Below are positions 1 to 13,325 of a DNA stretch of 64,000 nt, piece after piece. The stretch comes from Nocardia niigatensis NBRC 100131. Lineage in GTDB: Bacteria; Actinomycetota; Actinomycetes; Mycobacteriales; Mycobacteriaceae. The notes under the pieces are model-generated. The model was not told the DNA's origin. It did no database searches and saw nothing but the letters and a program-made list of their open reading frames with translations. The stretch spans positions 1 through 64,000 of the forward strand of contig NZ_BAGC01000001.1 of assembly GCF_000308655.1 (NCBI RefSeq), read 5' to 3'. Numbering within the stretch: the stretch's first letter is position 1; every line of letters starts with the position of its first letter. The position numbers and the translations under genes were made by a program.

Positions 1-692
<692 letters not shown>

Positions 693-696
<4 letters not shown>

Positions 697-1781
697 AAGA
701 CCTCCGCTTCGATCCATTCGAGTTGTGCGGCCACGAGTTCCAGGGTGGCCCGATCGGTGACCGGGTCGTCCAGGGCGGCGCGGATGACGGCCGGATCCGC
801 GCCGGTGCGGGCACTGATGGCCCCGGCCACCAGTTCCGCGGGGGTGTCGGCGGTGACGCCGAGCACGGGCCGCAGCCGGCGCAGCGAGGCCGCTCGCAGT
901 TTGGCGGCCACGTGTTCGTGATCGCGGGATTTCCGGTACAGCCCGGCCTGTCCGGCCAGCAGCTCGTGCGCCGGGGCCTCCACCGGCAGCGGTTCGCGCA
1001 CGATGGCGCCGCGGCGGCGGCCCCGCCACCACAGCACGGCGACCCAGGCGATGAGGAACTGCAGGCCGCCGAAGGCCAGCCGGCCCGGCAGCTGCTGGAA
1101 GATGGAATCGCTGCCCGCACCGAAGTTCGGCGGCGGCACGTCCGGCCGATCCGGTGGCGTGCTGGGCGGATTCGCGGGCGGCGACGGCGGTTGGGGCGAC
1201 GGCCCGGACCCGATGTGGGTGAGCGCGTACACCAGCACCGCGACCACCAGTACGGCGGCGATGGCGGCCCAGAAGCGCCAATCCTTCAGCAGCTGCGGCA
1301 GTTCCGCGCGCGCCCGATCCTTCTTCTCCTTGGCGGCCTTGGCCTTGCGGATCCGGCGCTGCTCGGTGATCTCGGCGGGTCCGGCCTTGGGGGGCGGCGC
1401 GATCGAGTACCGGTCGGCCTGTTCGAGCTGCCGGTACTCGGCCTCGGTGGCGTAGCGGCCGCCGTAGACGACCTCGTCGAAACTGTGTGCCGCCGAGGGC
1501 AGTTCGGCCGCGTCCGGGACCGCTGCCCGGGCGGCCCGTGCGGTCTCCTGCGCCGTGCGCGCCCGCTCCTCCTCGAGGATGCCGCGCTGCTCGAGGCCGC
1601 GGGTGACGGCCCGGTACCGCTCGCGCAGGGCCGAACCGAAATCGCCTCGCCGGGCGGCCTCCTCGGCCGCGGCCAGGTGCGCGGCGGCCGGGCCCAGCGC
1701 GGGCTCGGGCGGGACCTGACCGGTGGAACGCGGTGCGTCGCGCGCGATCTCCGGGCCGGGCGCGCGGTCGACCCCGGTCAT
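693..1781 (-). CDS. DUF4129-DUF4350 hybrid membrane protein
   Basis: A 362-residue protein of a MoxR-linked envelope operon. Residues about 35-125 match the cytoplasmic C-terminal part of DUF4129 proteins (helical [18 protein letters not shown] followed by [10 protein letters not shown]). They are followed by a charged linker, a transmembrane helix near 170-190, a proline-rich stretch, a second transmembrane helix near 240-258, and a tail ([21 protein letters not shown]) like the C-terminus of DUF4350 proteins. In most actinobacteria these are two separate genes with extra domains; here the DUF4129 membrane part and the DUF4350 globular core seem to be missing. It overlaps both neighbours by 4 bp. 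Function is unknown. The family assignment is from memory of the motifs. Confidence 0.75.
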
Positions 1782-2674
1782 CGGCCGCTCCCGCCGGGCA
1801 CCCGGATGTCACTGCCGGGCACCCGGATGTCCCAGGCCTCGCGACGGCAGCGACGGTCCACGTAGGTGACGACCTGGGCGGCGGACTCCACCAGCTCCGC
1901 GATCGCCACGATGAGCAGGGCGGCGCTGATGATCAGCACCGTCACCGTCCAGCGCCGGGTGCCGGAGAACTCGGCGGCGAACTGCGGCAGCGCCAGCAGC
2001 GGCACCAGCAGTACGAGCAGCAGCCCGCGCAGATACAGCCACAACCCGACCAGCTGCCATTCGGTCCCGCCCGCGAGCAGTCTCGCGCGCCGGGCAGCGA
2101 CGCCGTAGGGGGCCGACTGATCGAAGATGACCGGTACCAGCGTGAATCGGCGCCCGCGCAGCCAGGCCAGCCAGATCACCGCGAGGGGCACGGTGAACAG
2201 CAGGGGAGTGCCGACGGCCAGCACGCCGATGCCGATGAGTGTGTACATGACCTGATAACCGAGCAGCGGACCGGCTGCCGCGGTCAGCCGCCGCAGCGCC
2301 TCGCGCCAGGTCACCGGCCTGCGGTACACCACCGACAACCCGATCGGCACGGTCACCCCGCGGACGAACAGGCGAATCAGCCACGCGCACAGCAGGGTTA
2401 CCAGCACCGCGCCCCAGAGGGTGCCGCTGTCGGAATTCCCGGTGCCGAGGGCCGCGAGCACCGTGCCCGCGACGGCCACCGTCGAGGCGATCAGCACGGC
2501 GACGCCGAGCAGGGCCGCCAGGGTCTTGATCCGTGCCTGGATCAGCGCGAACGGAAGGTCGAGCAGTTCGCGGAACTGCATCGGGCGAATCGGAACAACC
2601 ACCGGTTCGGCAGAAGTCGGTTCCCCCACCGAGCCGGCCGGCGAACCGACGGAGTCGGCGGCGGTCGGCAACAC
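1778..2674 (-). CDS. Conserved multi-pass membrane protein of the MoxR operon
   Basis: A 298-residue protein with an Ala/Val-rich cytosolic N-terminus and about six hydrophobic segments (around 50-75, 85-105, 135-165, 165-180, 220-240 and 245-265). It resembles the actinobacterial membrane protein found first in MoxR/DUF4129/DUF4350 operons (Rv3695-like in M. tuberculosis). The start is a GTG at 2674. The stop overlaps the next start by 4 bp (ATGA). The C-terminus ends with a seven-residue duplication, [14 protein letters not shown], produced by a 21-bp tandem repeat. No catalytic motif is visible; a role in envelope integrity is inferred only from the operon. Confidence 0.75.
   Translation of the reverse strand: MLPTAADSVGSPAGSVGEPTSAEPVVVPIRPMQFRELLDLPFALIQARIKTLAALLGVAVLIASTVAVAGTVLAALGTGNSDSGTLWGAVLVTLLCAWLIRLFVRGVTVPIGLSVVYRRPVTWREALRRLTAAAGPLLGYQVMYTLIGIGVLAVGTPLLFTVPLAVIWLAWLRGRRFTLVPVIFDQSAPYGVAARRARLLAGGTEWQLVGLWLYLRGLLLVLLVPLLALPQFAAEFSGTRRWTVTVLIISAALLIVAIAELVESAAQVVTYVDRRCRREAWDIRVPGSDIRVPGGSGR
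1793..1831. repeat. 21-bp period tandem duplication at gene 3' end
   Basis: The 18-bp unit at 1793-1810 recurs exactly at 1814-1831, giving a 21-bp period that keeps the reading frame and duplicates DIRVPG at the C-terminus of the membrane protein. A similar seven-codon duplication occurs at 61338-61379. Confidence 0.85.
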
Positions 2675-2749
2675 GCGCCCGAGTCTATCCGGACCAGGGG
2701 CTTCGGTCGCCCGATGCGCATCCGGGCGGCGAACTTCGCACCCCCGGTG

Positions 2750-3322
2750 TCAGCGGCCGTGTGTGTCGGTCTCCAGCAGCCGCGCCACCACCCGGCGATA
2801 GAGCTCGGGCTCGATCGGCGGCAGGCCCAGCAGGGCGCGCAGGTAGACCCCGTCGCCGACCAGGCGCACGATCTCGGCCCGCACCGGATCCTCGATCTCG
2901 TTGTCCAGGGCCGTCTTCCAGGAACCCATCACCTCGGTGAGGGCGCGGTCGGTCTCCGCCTGCGCGGCGTCCTGCGGCGCGTCGACGCTCCGCATGGCGG
3001 CCAGCATCGACCGGTACAGGGCGAGCTCGACCGCATCGGCGTCGTCCTCGGGGTGCGGGGCCTGCAGATACCACTCGGCCACCGAGCGTCCCTGTTCCAC
3101 CGCGGTTCTCACCTGCTGATCGGCCCGGTCGGTGACCCGGCGGAGCAGTCCGGCCAGCAGGGCGTCCTTGCTCTTGAAGTGATAGAGCAGCCCGCCCTTG
3201 GAGACGCCCGCGGCGGCGGCCACGTTCTCCAGGGTCATCTGGGACAGGCCCTTGTCGAGCAGCAGGGTTTCGAGCGCGTCGAGGATCCGGTCGCGGGTGC
3301 CGGCGGGATCACGGGTGGTCAC
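2750..3322 (-). CDS. TetR/AcrR-family repressor
   Basis: A 190-residue TetR-family regulator. The N-terminal helix-turn-helix is clear (TRDRILDALETLLLDKG, then TLENVAAAAGVSKGGLLYHF); the remainder is the helical ligand-binding and dimerisation domain. The start is a GTG at 3322. It is divergent from an MFS efflux pump, and the 78-bp gap holds two identical palindromes, so it most likely represses the pump and itself and is released by a drug ligand, as QacR- and LfrR-type regulators are. The inducing ligand cannot be read from the sequence. Confidence 0.9.
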   Translation of the reverse strand: MTTRDPAGTRDRILDALETLLLDKGLSQMTLENVAAAAGVSKGGLLYHFKSKDALLAGLLRRVTDRADQQVRTAVEQGRSVAEWYLQAPHPEDDADAVELALYRSMLAAMRSVDAPQDAAQAETDRALTEVMGSWKTALDNEIEDPVRAEIVRLVGDGVYLRALLGLPPIEPELYRRVVARLLETDTHGR

Positions 3323-3327
3323 GACGG

Positions 3328-3378
3328 TTGACTGTACCGTCTGGACGGTTCAGGATGCTACTGTACCGTCTGGACGGT
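3328..3378 (+). promoter_or_regulatory. Efflux-pump promoter with two TetR operators
   Basis: The 14-bp palindrome ACCGTCTGGACGGT (6-bp arms, TG centre) occurs at 3336-3349 and again at 3365-3378. Each lies in a 22-bp direct repeat (3331-3352 and 3360-3381), 29 bp apart. A possible -35 TTGACT (3328-3333) and -10 CAGGAT (3351-3356), 17 bp apart, flank the first palindrome, so repressor binding would cover the promoter. The two sites serve both the pump (3401) and the divergent repressor (3322). Confidence 0.82.
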
Positions 3379-3400
3379 TCACCTTCGCGAGAGAAAGCTC

Positions 3401-5005
3401 ATGACCACCACACCGACCGCACGTTCCGGAACTCCCGTGACCATCGACCGGCACACCACACCCGTGTCGCCGAAGGCCCGGCCCAGGGATTGGGCCGGGC
3501 TCGGTGTGCTGGCGCTCGCACTGCTGCTCATCTCCGTCGACGCCACCGTGCTCGACCTGGCGGTCCCGTCCATCAGCGCGCACCTCGCGCCGACCACGCC
3601 GCAGCTGCTGTGGATCATCGACGTCTACTCGTTCGTGCTCGCCGGCCTGCTGGTCACCATGGGCACCCTCGGCGACCGCATCGGCCGCCGCCGCCTGCTG
3701 CTCATCGGCGCGGCCGGATTCGCCGCGGCCTCGGCCCTCGCGGCCTGGGCGATCAGCCCCGAAATGCTCATCGCCGCCCGCGTGCTGCAGGGCGTCGCCG
3801 GCGCGACCCTGATGCCCGCCACGCTGGGCCTGATCCGGTCCATGTTCGCCGACGCCCGCCAGCGCACCCTCGCCATCTCGGTCTGGGGCGCCATGGCCGC
3901 CTCCGGCGCGGCCTTCGGCCCGCTGCTGGGCGGCTGGATGCTCGAGCACTTCTGGTGGGGCTCGGTCTTCCTGGTGAACCTGCCGGTCATGGCGCTGCTG
4001 CTGGTGCTGGCCCCGGTCCTGGTACCGGAGTCGCGCGACCCCCACCCGGGCCGCTTCGACCTGATCAGCGCCGGACTGTCCATGCTGGCCCTCATCCCGA
4101 TCGTGTACGCGGTCAAGGAGTTCGCGGCCCACGGCCCGAGCCTGAACCTGCTGATCAGCGCCGGTGTCGGCGTGGTCGCGGGCGTGCTGTTCGTGCGTCG
4201 CCAGCGCGGCCTGTCCAGCCCGCTCATCGACCTGGACCTGTTCCGCCTGCCCGCCTTCCGGGCCGCCGTGTTCACCAACCTGCTGTCGGTGTTCGCACTG
4301 GCGGGCGTGCTGTTCTTCGGCTCGCAATATCTGCAGCTGGTGCTGGGCAGATCGCCACTGGAGGCCGGTCTGCTGCTCGTCCCGGGCACCATCGGCTCCA
4401 TGCTGGGCGCGCTGGCCGCGGCCTGGCTGGTCCGATACCGGCGTCCGGCAACGGTTCTCGCGGGCTCTCTGGTGACCGTCGCGATCGGCGCGGGTCTCTA
4501 CTGGCTGCTGCCCACCGACCCCTCGGGCTCGGTGACCCCGTTCATCGTGGGCTTCCTGCTGATCGGCCTGGGTGAGGGCGTGGCCCTGACCGTCTCGGCC
4601 GACATGATCGTCAGCACCGCCCCCGAGGCGCGCGCCGGCAATGCCGCCGCCATCTCGGAAACCGCGATGGAGATGGGCATCGCCCTGGGCGTCGCCGTCC
4701 TCGGCAGCGCCGTCATGGCCGCCTTCCGCCACGGCCTCGACCTGACCCACGTTCCCTCCGGCCAGGCGGACGCGGCCCGCGAATCCCTGGGCGGCGCAAT
4801 CGAAATGGCCCACACCCTGCCCCAGCCCGCCGCCACCGAATTGCTGATGTCGGCCCACTCGGCCTTCGTCACCGGCATCCACCTGGCCGCCACGTTCACC
4901 GCGGCGATCCTGGTCCTGACGGCCTTCATCGCCTACCGTGCCGCCGGTCGGCGGAGCATGACCGATCGGACGGCCGATCCAGTGACGGATTCGGCCCGCG
5001 ACTGA
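3401..5005 (+). CDS. DHA2-family MFS drug/H+ antiporter
   Basis: A 534-residue major facilitator of the 14-helix DHA2 (EmrB/QacA/LfrA) type. Helix 1 contains LLLISVDATVLDLAVPSI, the family's motif D1 region. The loop between helices 2 and 3 carries motif A as GTLGDRIGRRR, and motif C appears as SGAAFGPLLGGWM. It is expected to export cationic or lipophilic drugs across the inner membrane using proton motive force. The start ATG at 3401 follows a purine-rich GAGAGAAAG. It is controlled from the shared operator region with the divergent TetR gene. The substrate range is inferred from family only. Confidence 0.93.
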   Translation: MTTTPTARSGTPVTIDRHTTPVSPKARPRDWAGLGVLALALLLISVDATVLDLAVPSISAHLAPTTPQLLWIIDVYSFVLAGLLVTMGTLGDRIGRRRLLLIGAAGFAAASALAAWAISPEMLIAARVLQGVAGATLMPATLGLIRSMFADARQRTLAISVWGAMAASGAAFGPLLGGWMLEHFWWGSVFLVNLPVMALLLVLAPVLVPESRDPHPGRFDLISAGLSMLALIPIVYAVKEFAAHGPSLNLLISAGVGVVAGVLFVRRQRGLSSPLIDLDLFRLPAFRAAVFTNLLSVFALAGVLFFGSQYLQLVLGRSPLEAGLLLVPGTIGSMLGALAAAWLVRYRRPATVLAGSLVTVAIGAGLYWLLPTDPSGSVTPFIVGFLLIGLGEGVALTVSADMIVSTAPEARAGNAAAISETAMEMGIALGVAVLGSAVMAAFRHGLDLTHVPSGQADAARESLGGAIEMAHTLPQPAATELLMSAHSAFVTGIHLAATFTAAILVLTAFIAYRAAGRRSMTDRTADPVTDSARD

Positions 5006-5087
5006 CACGCGAATTACTGGTAGCGGCTGATCACTGGCCGCCTCGGCGGCCACCCGCCGCCGCCTGATCTCCTTGGGGAGGAAATTC

Positions 5088-5654
5088 GTGAAGAAGTTCG
5101 TTCGTCCTTCGTCGATCGCCGTGTTCGGCGCGCTGGCGGTCTCATTGGCGCTCACCGCCTGTGGTCCCGATACCGGCAGCGGCGTGCAGACCCGGGCCAA
5201 TGGCGCCGGTCCGTCCGCCGCGCAGAACGGGCCTGCGAAGGTCGGCGACACGGTGACCCTGAAGGGCATGGACGACGGGGCGAAGGCCGATGTCACGCTG
5301 TTGAAGGTGGTCGACGCCCCGAACGGCACCGACGACGTCGACGCCGTGCCGGCGGGGAAGCGGTACTACGCGGTGCAGTTCCAGATCAAGAACTCCGGCA
5401 CCAAGGCGTACGATGACGCGCCCAGCAATGGGGCGAAGGTCATCGACGCTGCCGGACAGGGCTTCCCAACCGTCACGACCTACGCCGACACCACCGCCGG
5501 CCCCAACTTCGGGACCATTGTCGATATCGCGCCCGGCGATATGGCGGTCGGCTACCTGGTCTTCGCGGTGCCGGCCGACTCACAGATCACCAAGGTCCAG
5601 TTCGGTATGGACAGCGGCGTATCCGGTCACACCGGGCAGTGGATGATCGGCTGA
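5088..5654 (+). CDS. DUF4352-type lipoprotein
   Basis: A 188-residue exported lipoprotein. The GTG start at 5088 is chosen because a strong ribosome-binding site, GGGGAGGA (5075-5082), lies just upstream. The N-terminus MKKF..., a hydrophobic stretch and the lipobox LTAC (Cys at about residue 25) indicate lipid anchoring. The mature part is an immunoglobulin-like DUF4352 domain with phrases such as YYAVQFQIKNSGTKAYDD and PGDMAVGYLVFAVP. Such proteins sit on the outer face of the membrane; some resemble telokin-like chaperones. It is 82 bp downstream of the MFS gene and could be co-transcribed, but no functional link is visible. Confidence 0.85.
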   Translation: MKKFVRPSSIAVFGALAVSLALTACGPDTGSGVQTRANGAGPSAAQNGPAKVGDTVTLKGMDDGAKADVTLLKVVDAPNGTDDVDAVPAGKRYYAVQFQIKNSGTKAYDDAPSNGAKVIDAAGQGFPTVTTYADTTAGPNFGTIVDIAPGDMAVGYLVFAVPADSQITKVQFGMDSGVSGHTGQWMIG

Positions 5655-5746
5655 CCGTTCTGCCCCGGCGTCGCTGAAAAGGGCTGTGGCCCGGATGTTT
5701 CCGTGTTCAACGTGAAACATTCCGGGTCACAGTGGGTTCCGGCGGG

Positions 5747-7600
5747 TTATTCCCGGCCCTTGCCCGGCGGGAGTTCGCGCGGGCTGCGGTAGTCGAGTTC
5801 GGGGTTGCGGCGGGCCGCCAGGGCGTCCTGCTGCGCACCCGCCGGGAGCGGGTGGCCGGGCTCGACCACCTGGCCCTGGGGGAGCGGGGCATAGGCGGGG
5901 TACTGGGCGTAGGGCTGATCCACCACGGCCGAGGCCACCCGCTGGGCGTGCACCTGCTGCGGGGCGCCCTGCGGGAGGTAGCCGTACTGGGGCTGGGCGT
6001 AGACCTGCTGGTGCTGCGGCTGGGCCGAATCCTCGGAATCCACCGTCACCTTGCGCGTGCGGCGCAGCGTGAAGGTGATCTCCTCGGCCTCCTCGAACGC
6101 CTGCCGCACGGTACGCAGCGGATGGGTGGCGGTGTCGATGGCGTTGGCCACGAAGGACGGCACCAGCGGGCGGATCCAGCGGGCGGCGGTATCGGTGAAC
6201 GGCACCGTCCCGATGATCGGAAGTTCCAGCCCCCCGCCCTTGTTCGCGGGCTCCGCGACCGGCACGGCGGGAACGAGCGCTCCGCCCTGCGGTACGGGGG
6301 CGAGCGCCCCGGAGGCGAGCTGGGCGGGCAGGTTCGGCGACTGTGTCACGATCCCCTCCTGGGACACGGTGCTGTCCTTTCGGTCCCCGGCCGCGGATCC
6401 GGCGGGGAGTTCCTGTCTGGTGGCACTGTCGAATTCGGCGACCGCGCGCTGGGCGGGCTCGGTGATGCCGATCTCGAAACTGCCGATGGCGGCGATGATG
6501 CGGGTGCGCTGCCGTTCCCGGTCGATGGCGGTGTCGGCGTGTGCGGCCAGCCGCGCGGCGGTCAATTGTTGTTCGGCGCGCAGGCTCTCGGTCTCCACCC
6601 GCACCTCGGCCTGTTTGACGGCGATGGCGGTGGCGGCGGCCTGGTCGACGCGGTCGGCGGCGGTCCGGACCGCGACACTGCGGTCGAACGCCGTCTCGCC
6701 CCGCCACCACCGCAGCAGCAGCGGCAGCAGAGCCAGCACGATCATGAGCATCGACACCGCGAGCCGCAACACGAACGGCCCGACATGGCCCGTGGTGTAG
6801 TCGTTCATGGCCACCCAGCGCGCCCCGAGCCCGCGGTCGCCGTCGGTGTAGGCGGCCTTGCGGGCGCTGGTGAGGGCCTTGTCCTTCTCGGTGACCGTGG
6901 CGTCGAGCCCGTCCACCCTGCCCTGCGCCGCTGTCAGCTGGTTGCGGGCGTCGTCGAGCATCTGGTTGGCGGTGCGCTCCTCGGGACCGCGGCCGGGCAC
7001 CCCGGTCTTCGGGATCTGCGCGCAGTCCTGGTTCGGGTTGTACTCGCAGCGCGCGATTCGCAGCGCGGTGGCGACATCGTCCTGCGCCTTGGTGATCTGC
7101 TGATCCAGTGCGCCGCGTGCGGCCTTCGCCTGATCCAGGTCGGTGCGCGCGAGTACCACGGCGGGGGCGGATTCCACCGCGTGCTGGGCGTTCTCGTCGA
7201 GCAGCCGGTTCACGGTGCCGGAGAACAGGAGGGTGCAGGCCAGCTCGGCGACCAGCACGCCGGCGAGTCCGGCCACCGCGATGCGACCACCGAATTCGGC
7301 TACCGCGCGGCGATCGTCCCTGCGGTCGGGCGTGGCGGTGGTGGCCAGCGCCCGTGCCACGGCCCCCAGCAGCGCGGTCGCGATGAGCGCGATCGCCACG
7401 ATGGCGAGGACCGGCCAGCGGGCCGCTCCGGTCGCCGCGGCGGTGACCGCGCCCGCGGTGGCCGCGAACAGCGCCACCACGGCGCCGGTAACGGTGTAGC
7501 CGCCGCGTTCGGGCCCGTCGGTGAGCTGCGGTTCTGCGCCGCCCAGCCAGACCAGCAGTGCGCCGAGTCCGGCTGACCCGGGGATATGGTGAACGGTCAT
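5747..7600 (-). CDS. DUF4407 membrane protein
   Basis: A 617-residue protein matching the DUF4407 family of actinobacterial membrane proteins. An N-terminal GLGALLVWLGGAEPQL is followed by two or three helices (about 33-80 and 105-128), a long extracytoplasmic coiled-coil segment with two Cys (CEYNPNQDC), another helix near 275-300, and a heptad-rich region rich in Ala, Glu and Arg. The last 200 residues are low-complexity, rich in Pro, Gln and Ala. The start ATG at 7600 is followed by the conserved GSAGLGALLVWLG. Function is unknown. It is monocistronic and shares an 884-bp upstream gap with the gltB operon. Confidence 0.85.
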   Translation of the reverse strand: MTVHHIPGSAGLGALLVWLGGAEPQLTDGPERGGYTVTGAVVALFAATAGAVTAAATGAARWPVLAIVAIALIATALLGAVARALATTATPDRRDDRRAVAEFGGRIAVAGLAGVLVAELACTLLFSGTVNRLLDENAQHAVESAPAVVLARTDLDQAKAARGALDQQITKAQDDVATALRIARCEYNPNQDCAQIPKTGVPGRGPEERTANQMLDDARNQLTAAQGRVDGLDATVTEKDKALTSARKAAYTDGDRGLGARWVAMNDYTTGHVGPFVLRLAVSMLMIVLALLPLLLRWWRGETAFDRSVAVRTAADRVDQAAATAIAVKQAEVRVETESLRAEQQLTAARLAAHADTAIDRERQRTRIIAAIGSFEIGITEPAQRAVAEFDSATRQELPAGSAAGDRKDSTVSQEGIVTQSPNLPAQLASGALAPVPQGGALVPAVPVAEPANKGGGLELPIIGTVPFTDTAARWIRPLVPSFVANAIDTATHPLRTVRQAFEEAEEITFTLRRTRKVTVDSEDSAQPQHQQVYAQPQYGYLPQGAPQQVHAQRVASAVVDQPYAQYPAYAPLPQGQVVEPGHPLPAGAQQDALAARRNPELDYRSPRELPPGKGRE

Positions 7601-8090
7601 GGGAGTTCACATCCTCTGAGTCCCGGGTGATTCGGCTTATCGAAACCGTCGCTGATTCGTTGTCTCAGCGTGACAGGCGGACGCCTGTTCCATCGACCGC
7701 GGCGGCTGGTATGTGGCCAGGCTCACATCGGCGCGTTTCAGGTGCCTGACGTGGTGTTGGTCACGCGCGGATCTGGCCCGGGGTCGGTCGAAGGCCCGGC
7801 CTGAAGGCAGATTTCCGGTTTGCTGAAGGTGTGCTACACCCCACATTCAGGAAAAATTCCGTACGGTCCGCAGGTTGCGCACCCATGTCTCCCGAGCGGC
7901 CGCCACGGCGACGGAACTTGTCCGGAAAGTTAGGCGCCTAACGCCCGGTTTGCCGGATCCCCTGGTGGGGAAATCTGTCTCATTGCAGGTGGGAGGCAGT
8001 CTGGAGCTGCGCTGGACGGCCCGGTCCGGAGTCCTCGCGTGCCTGCGTGACAGTGGCGAACTCAACTGAAACGCACCTGCACCCCTGCTT
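7601..8090. other. Gene-free region upstream of the gltB promoter
   Basis: No convincing coding frame is seen on either strand in these 490 bases. Recognisable elements are a short hairpin GGTGT-GCT-ACACC (7828-7840) and the perfect 14-bp palindrome listed separately at 7929-7942. The region must carry the promoter of the DUF4407 gene (leftward) and upstream control sequences for gltBD (rightward). Confidence 0.6.
7929..7942. promoter_or_regulatory. Perfect 14-bp palindrome, candidate operator
   Basis: GTTAGGCGCCTAAC is an uninterrupted self-complementary site about 150 bp upstream of the likely gltB transcription start. It has no U-tract, so it looks like a protein-binding site rather than a terminator. 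The cognate regulator is unknown. Confidence 0.45.
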
Positions 8091-8096
8091 TACACT
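8091..8096 (+). promoter_or_regulatory. Putative -10 element of the gltBD operon
   Basis: TACACT fits the actinobacterial TANNNT -10 consensus and lies 18 bp before the GGAGGA of a mini-ORF. The upstream -35 is poor (TGAAAC at 8067-8072, 18-bp spacer). Transcription would start near 8103, leaving a leader of about 380 nt before gltB. Confidence 0.45.
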
Positions 8097-8123
8097 GGAG
8101 AACGCGCGTGTGTTGGAGGACCG

Positions 8124-8141
8124 ATGAAGAAGCCCAGCTAG
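8124..8141 (+). CDS. Candidate five-codon leader peptide (MKKPS)
   Basis: ATG AAG AAG CCC AGC TAG preceded by GGAGGA at 8115-8120, one of the best ribosome-binding sequences in the window although the spacing to ATG is short. It lies about 20 nt after the predicted transcription start, and its stop codon lies in the loop of hairpin CCAGC-TAGAA-GCTGG. Translation or stalling here would alter pairing of the downstream leader. It contains no Glu or Gln codon, so it is not a classical attenuator for the pathway's product. It may be fortuitous. Confidence 0.4.
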   Translation: MKKPS

Positions 8142-8441
8142 AAGCTGGAATTAGTGCAACCTAAGTTGGTTGGGCTCCAGTCCTGACTTATCGTTTGCTC
8201 TTACGCCGAACTACACAATTCGGCATATCTCCCCATACAGTCAGAGGCCCGATCGGTGCTCAGCCTAGCGGGCGAGAACTGCGCGGTGTGTAGCGAAGAC
8301 GTAAGGGTTCCGTTACCACCGAGCACCCGACTAGGTAATCGAAGCGGGTGGACAACTGCAAAGTTGACTGCACGGAATGACCATCAGCGCCGCTGGTCTC
8401 CGAAACGTCCGGACGCAGTCCAGACCGGAGGCGTTCGACGA

Positions 8442-8470
8442 AGGCCGCATTCTTCGAAGGCCTGTTTTTT
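8442..8470 (+). terminator. Terminator-like hairpin just before gltB
   Basis: Stem AGGCC (8442-8446) pairs with GGCCT (8459-8463) across a 12-nt loop, followed by G and six T residues (8465-8470), ending 14 nt before the gltB ATG. The alternative stem CGAAG (8439-8443) with CTTCG (8452-8456) cannot form at the same time. The stem is short, so termination efficiency is uncertain. Confidence 0.45.
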
Positions 8471-8484
8471 GTGAAGGCAGAGGC

Positions 8485-13120
<4,636 letters not shown>

Positions 13121-13134
<14 letters not shown>

Positions 13135-13240
13135 CTACGCACGTTCGCAGGCGTGGACGAAGCGCTGTGACCATTCAAGGCGGCACGTGGGTAACTACGC
13201 ACCTTCGCAGGCGTGGACGAAGCGCTGTGACCATTCGAGG
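13121..13240. repeat. 60-bp tandem repeat overlapping the gltB stop
   Basis: Two consecutive 60-bp units (13121-13180 and 13181-13240) differ at only two positions (13143/13203 and 13177/13237); a decayed third unit begins at 13241. The gltB TAA (13132-13134) lies in the first unit. Parts of the unit (GTGGACGAAGC and GGCGGCACGTGG) also occur in the last codons of gltB, 54 bp earlier, suggesting that the array arose by duplication of the gene's own 3' end. A 68-codon frame (13127-13333) runs through the array, but nothing else supports it as a gene. Confidence 0.9.
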
Positions 13241-13325
13241 CAGCTCGTGGCTGACCTCACCTTTGCGGTGCAACGCAGCACCACCGTTGTTCCGTGCGCG
13301 CAGCGCATTAGTCAGGAGTTCGTAA

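Larger units (their letters stand above)
8103..8484 (+). promoter_or_regulatory. Long structured gltB leader, candidate attenuator
   Basis: About 380 nt between the likely transcription start and the gltB ATG, packed with hairpins. These include CCAGC/GCTGG (8134-8148), the competing AGCCCA/TGGGCT (8131-8136 with 8171-8176), GCCGAA/TTCGGC (8205-8224), CACCCG/CGGGTG (8324-8350), CAACT-GCAA-AGTTG with a GNRA tetraloop (8353-8366), and GGTCT/AGACC (8395-8426). At the 3' end a terminator-like hairpin (8442-8470) competes with CGAAG/CTTCG (8439-8456). Together with the mini-ORF at 8124 this is the layout of an attenuator or riboswitch. It does not match any leader class I know. All pairings were found by eye. 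Confidence 0.5.

Noticed and set aside
8377..8484. In-frame N-terminal extension of GltB from an upstream ATG
   Set aside because: It would place the nucleophile Cys 61 residues in, unlike known GltB proteins, and runs through the terminator-like hairpin.
8103..8484. Identification of the gltB leader as a T-box or glutamine riboswitch
   Set aside because: No T-box sequence (AGGGTGGNACCGCG) and no match to the glutamine-binding glnA motif as I know it; left as unclassified.
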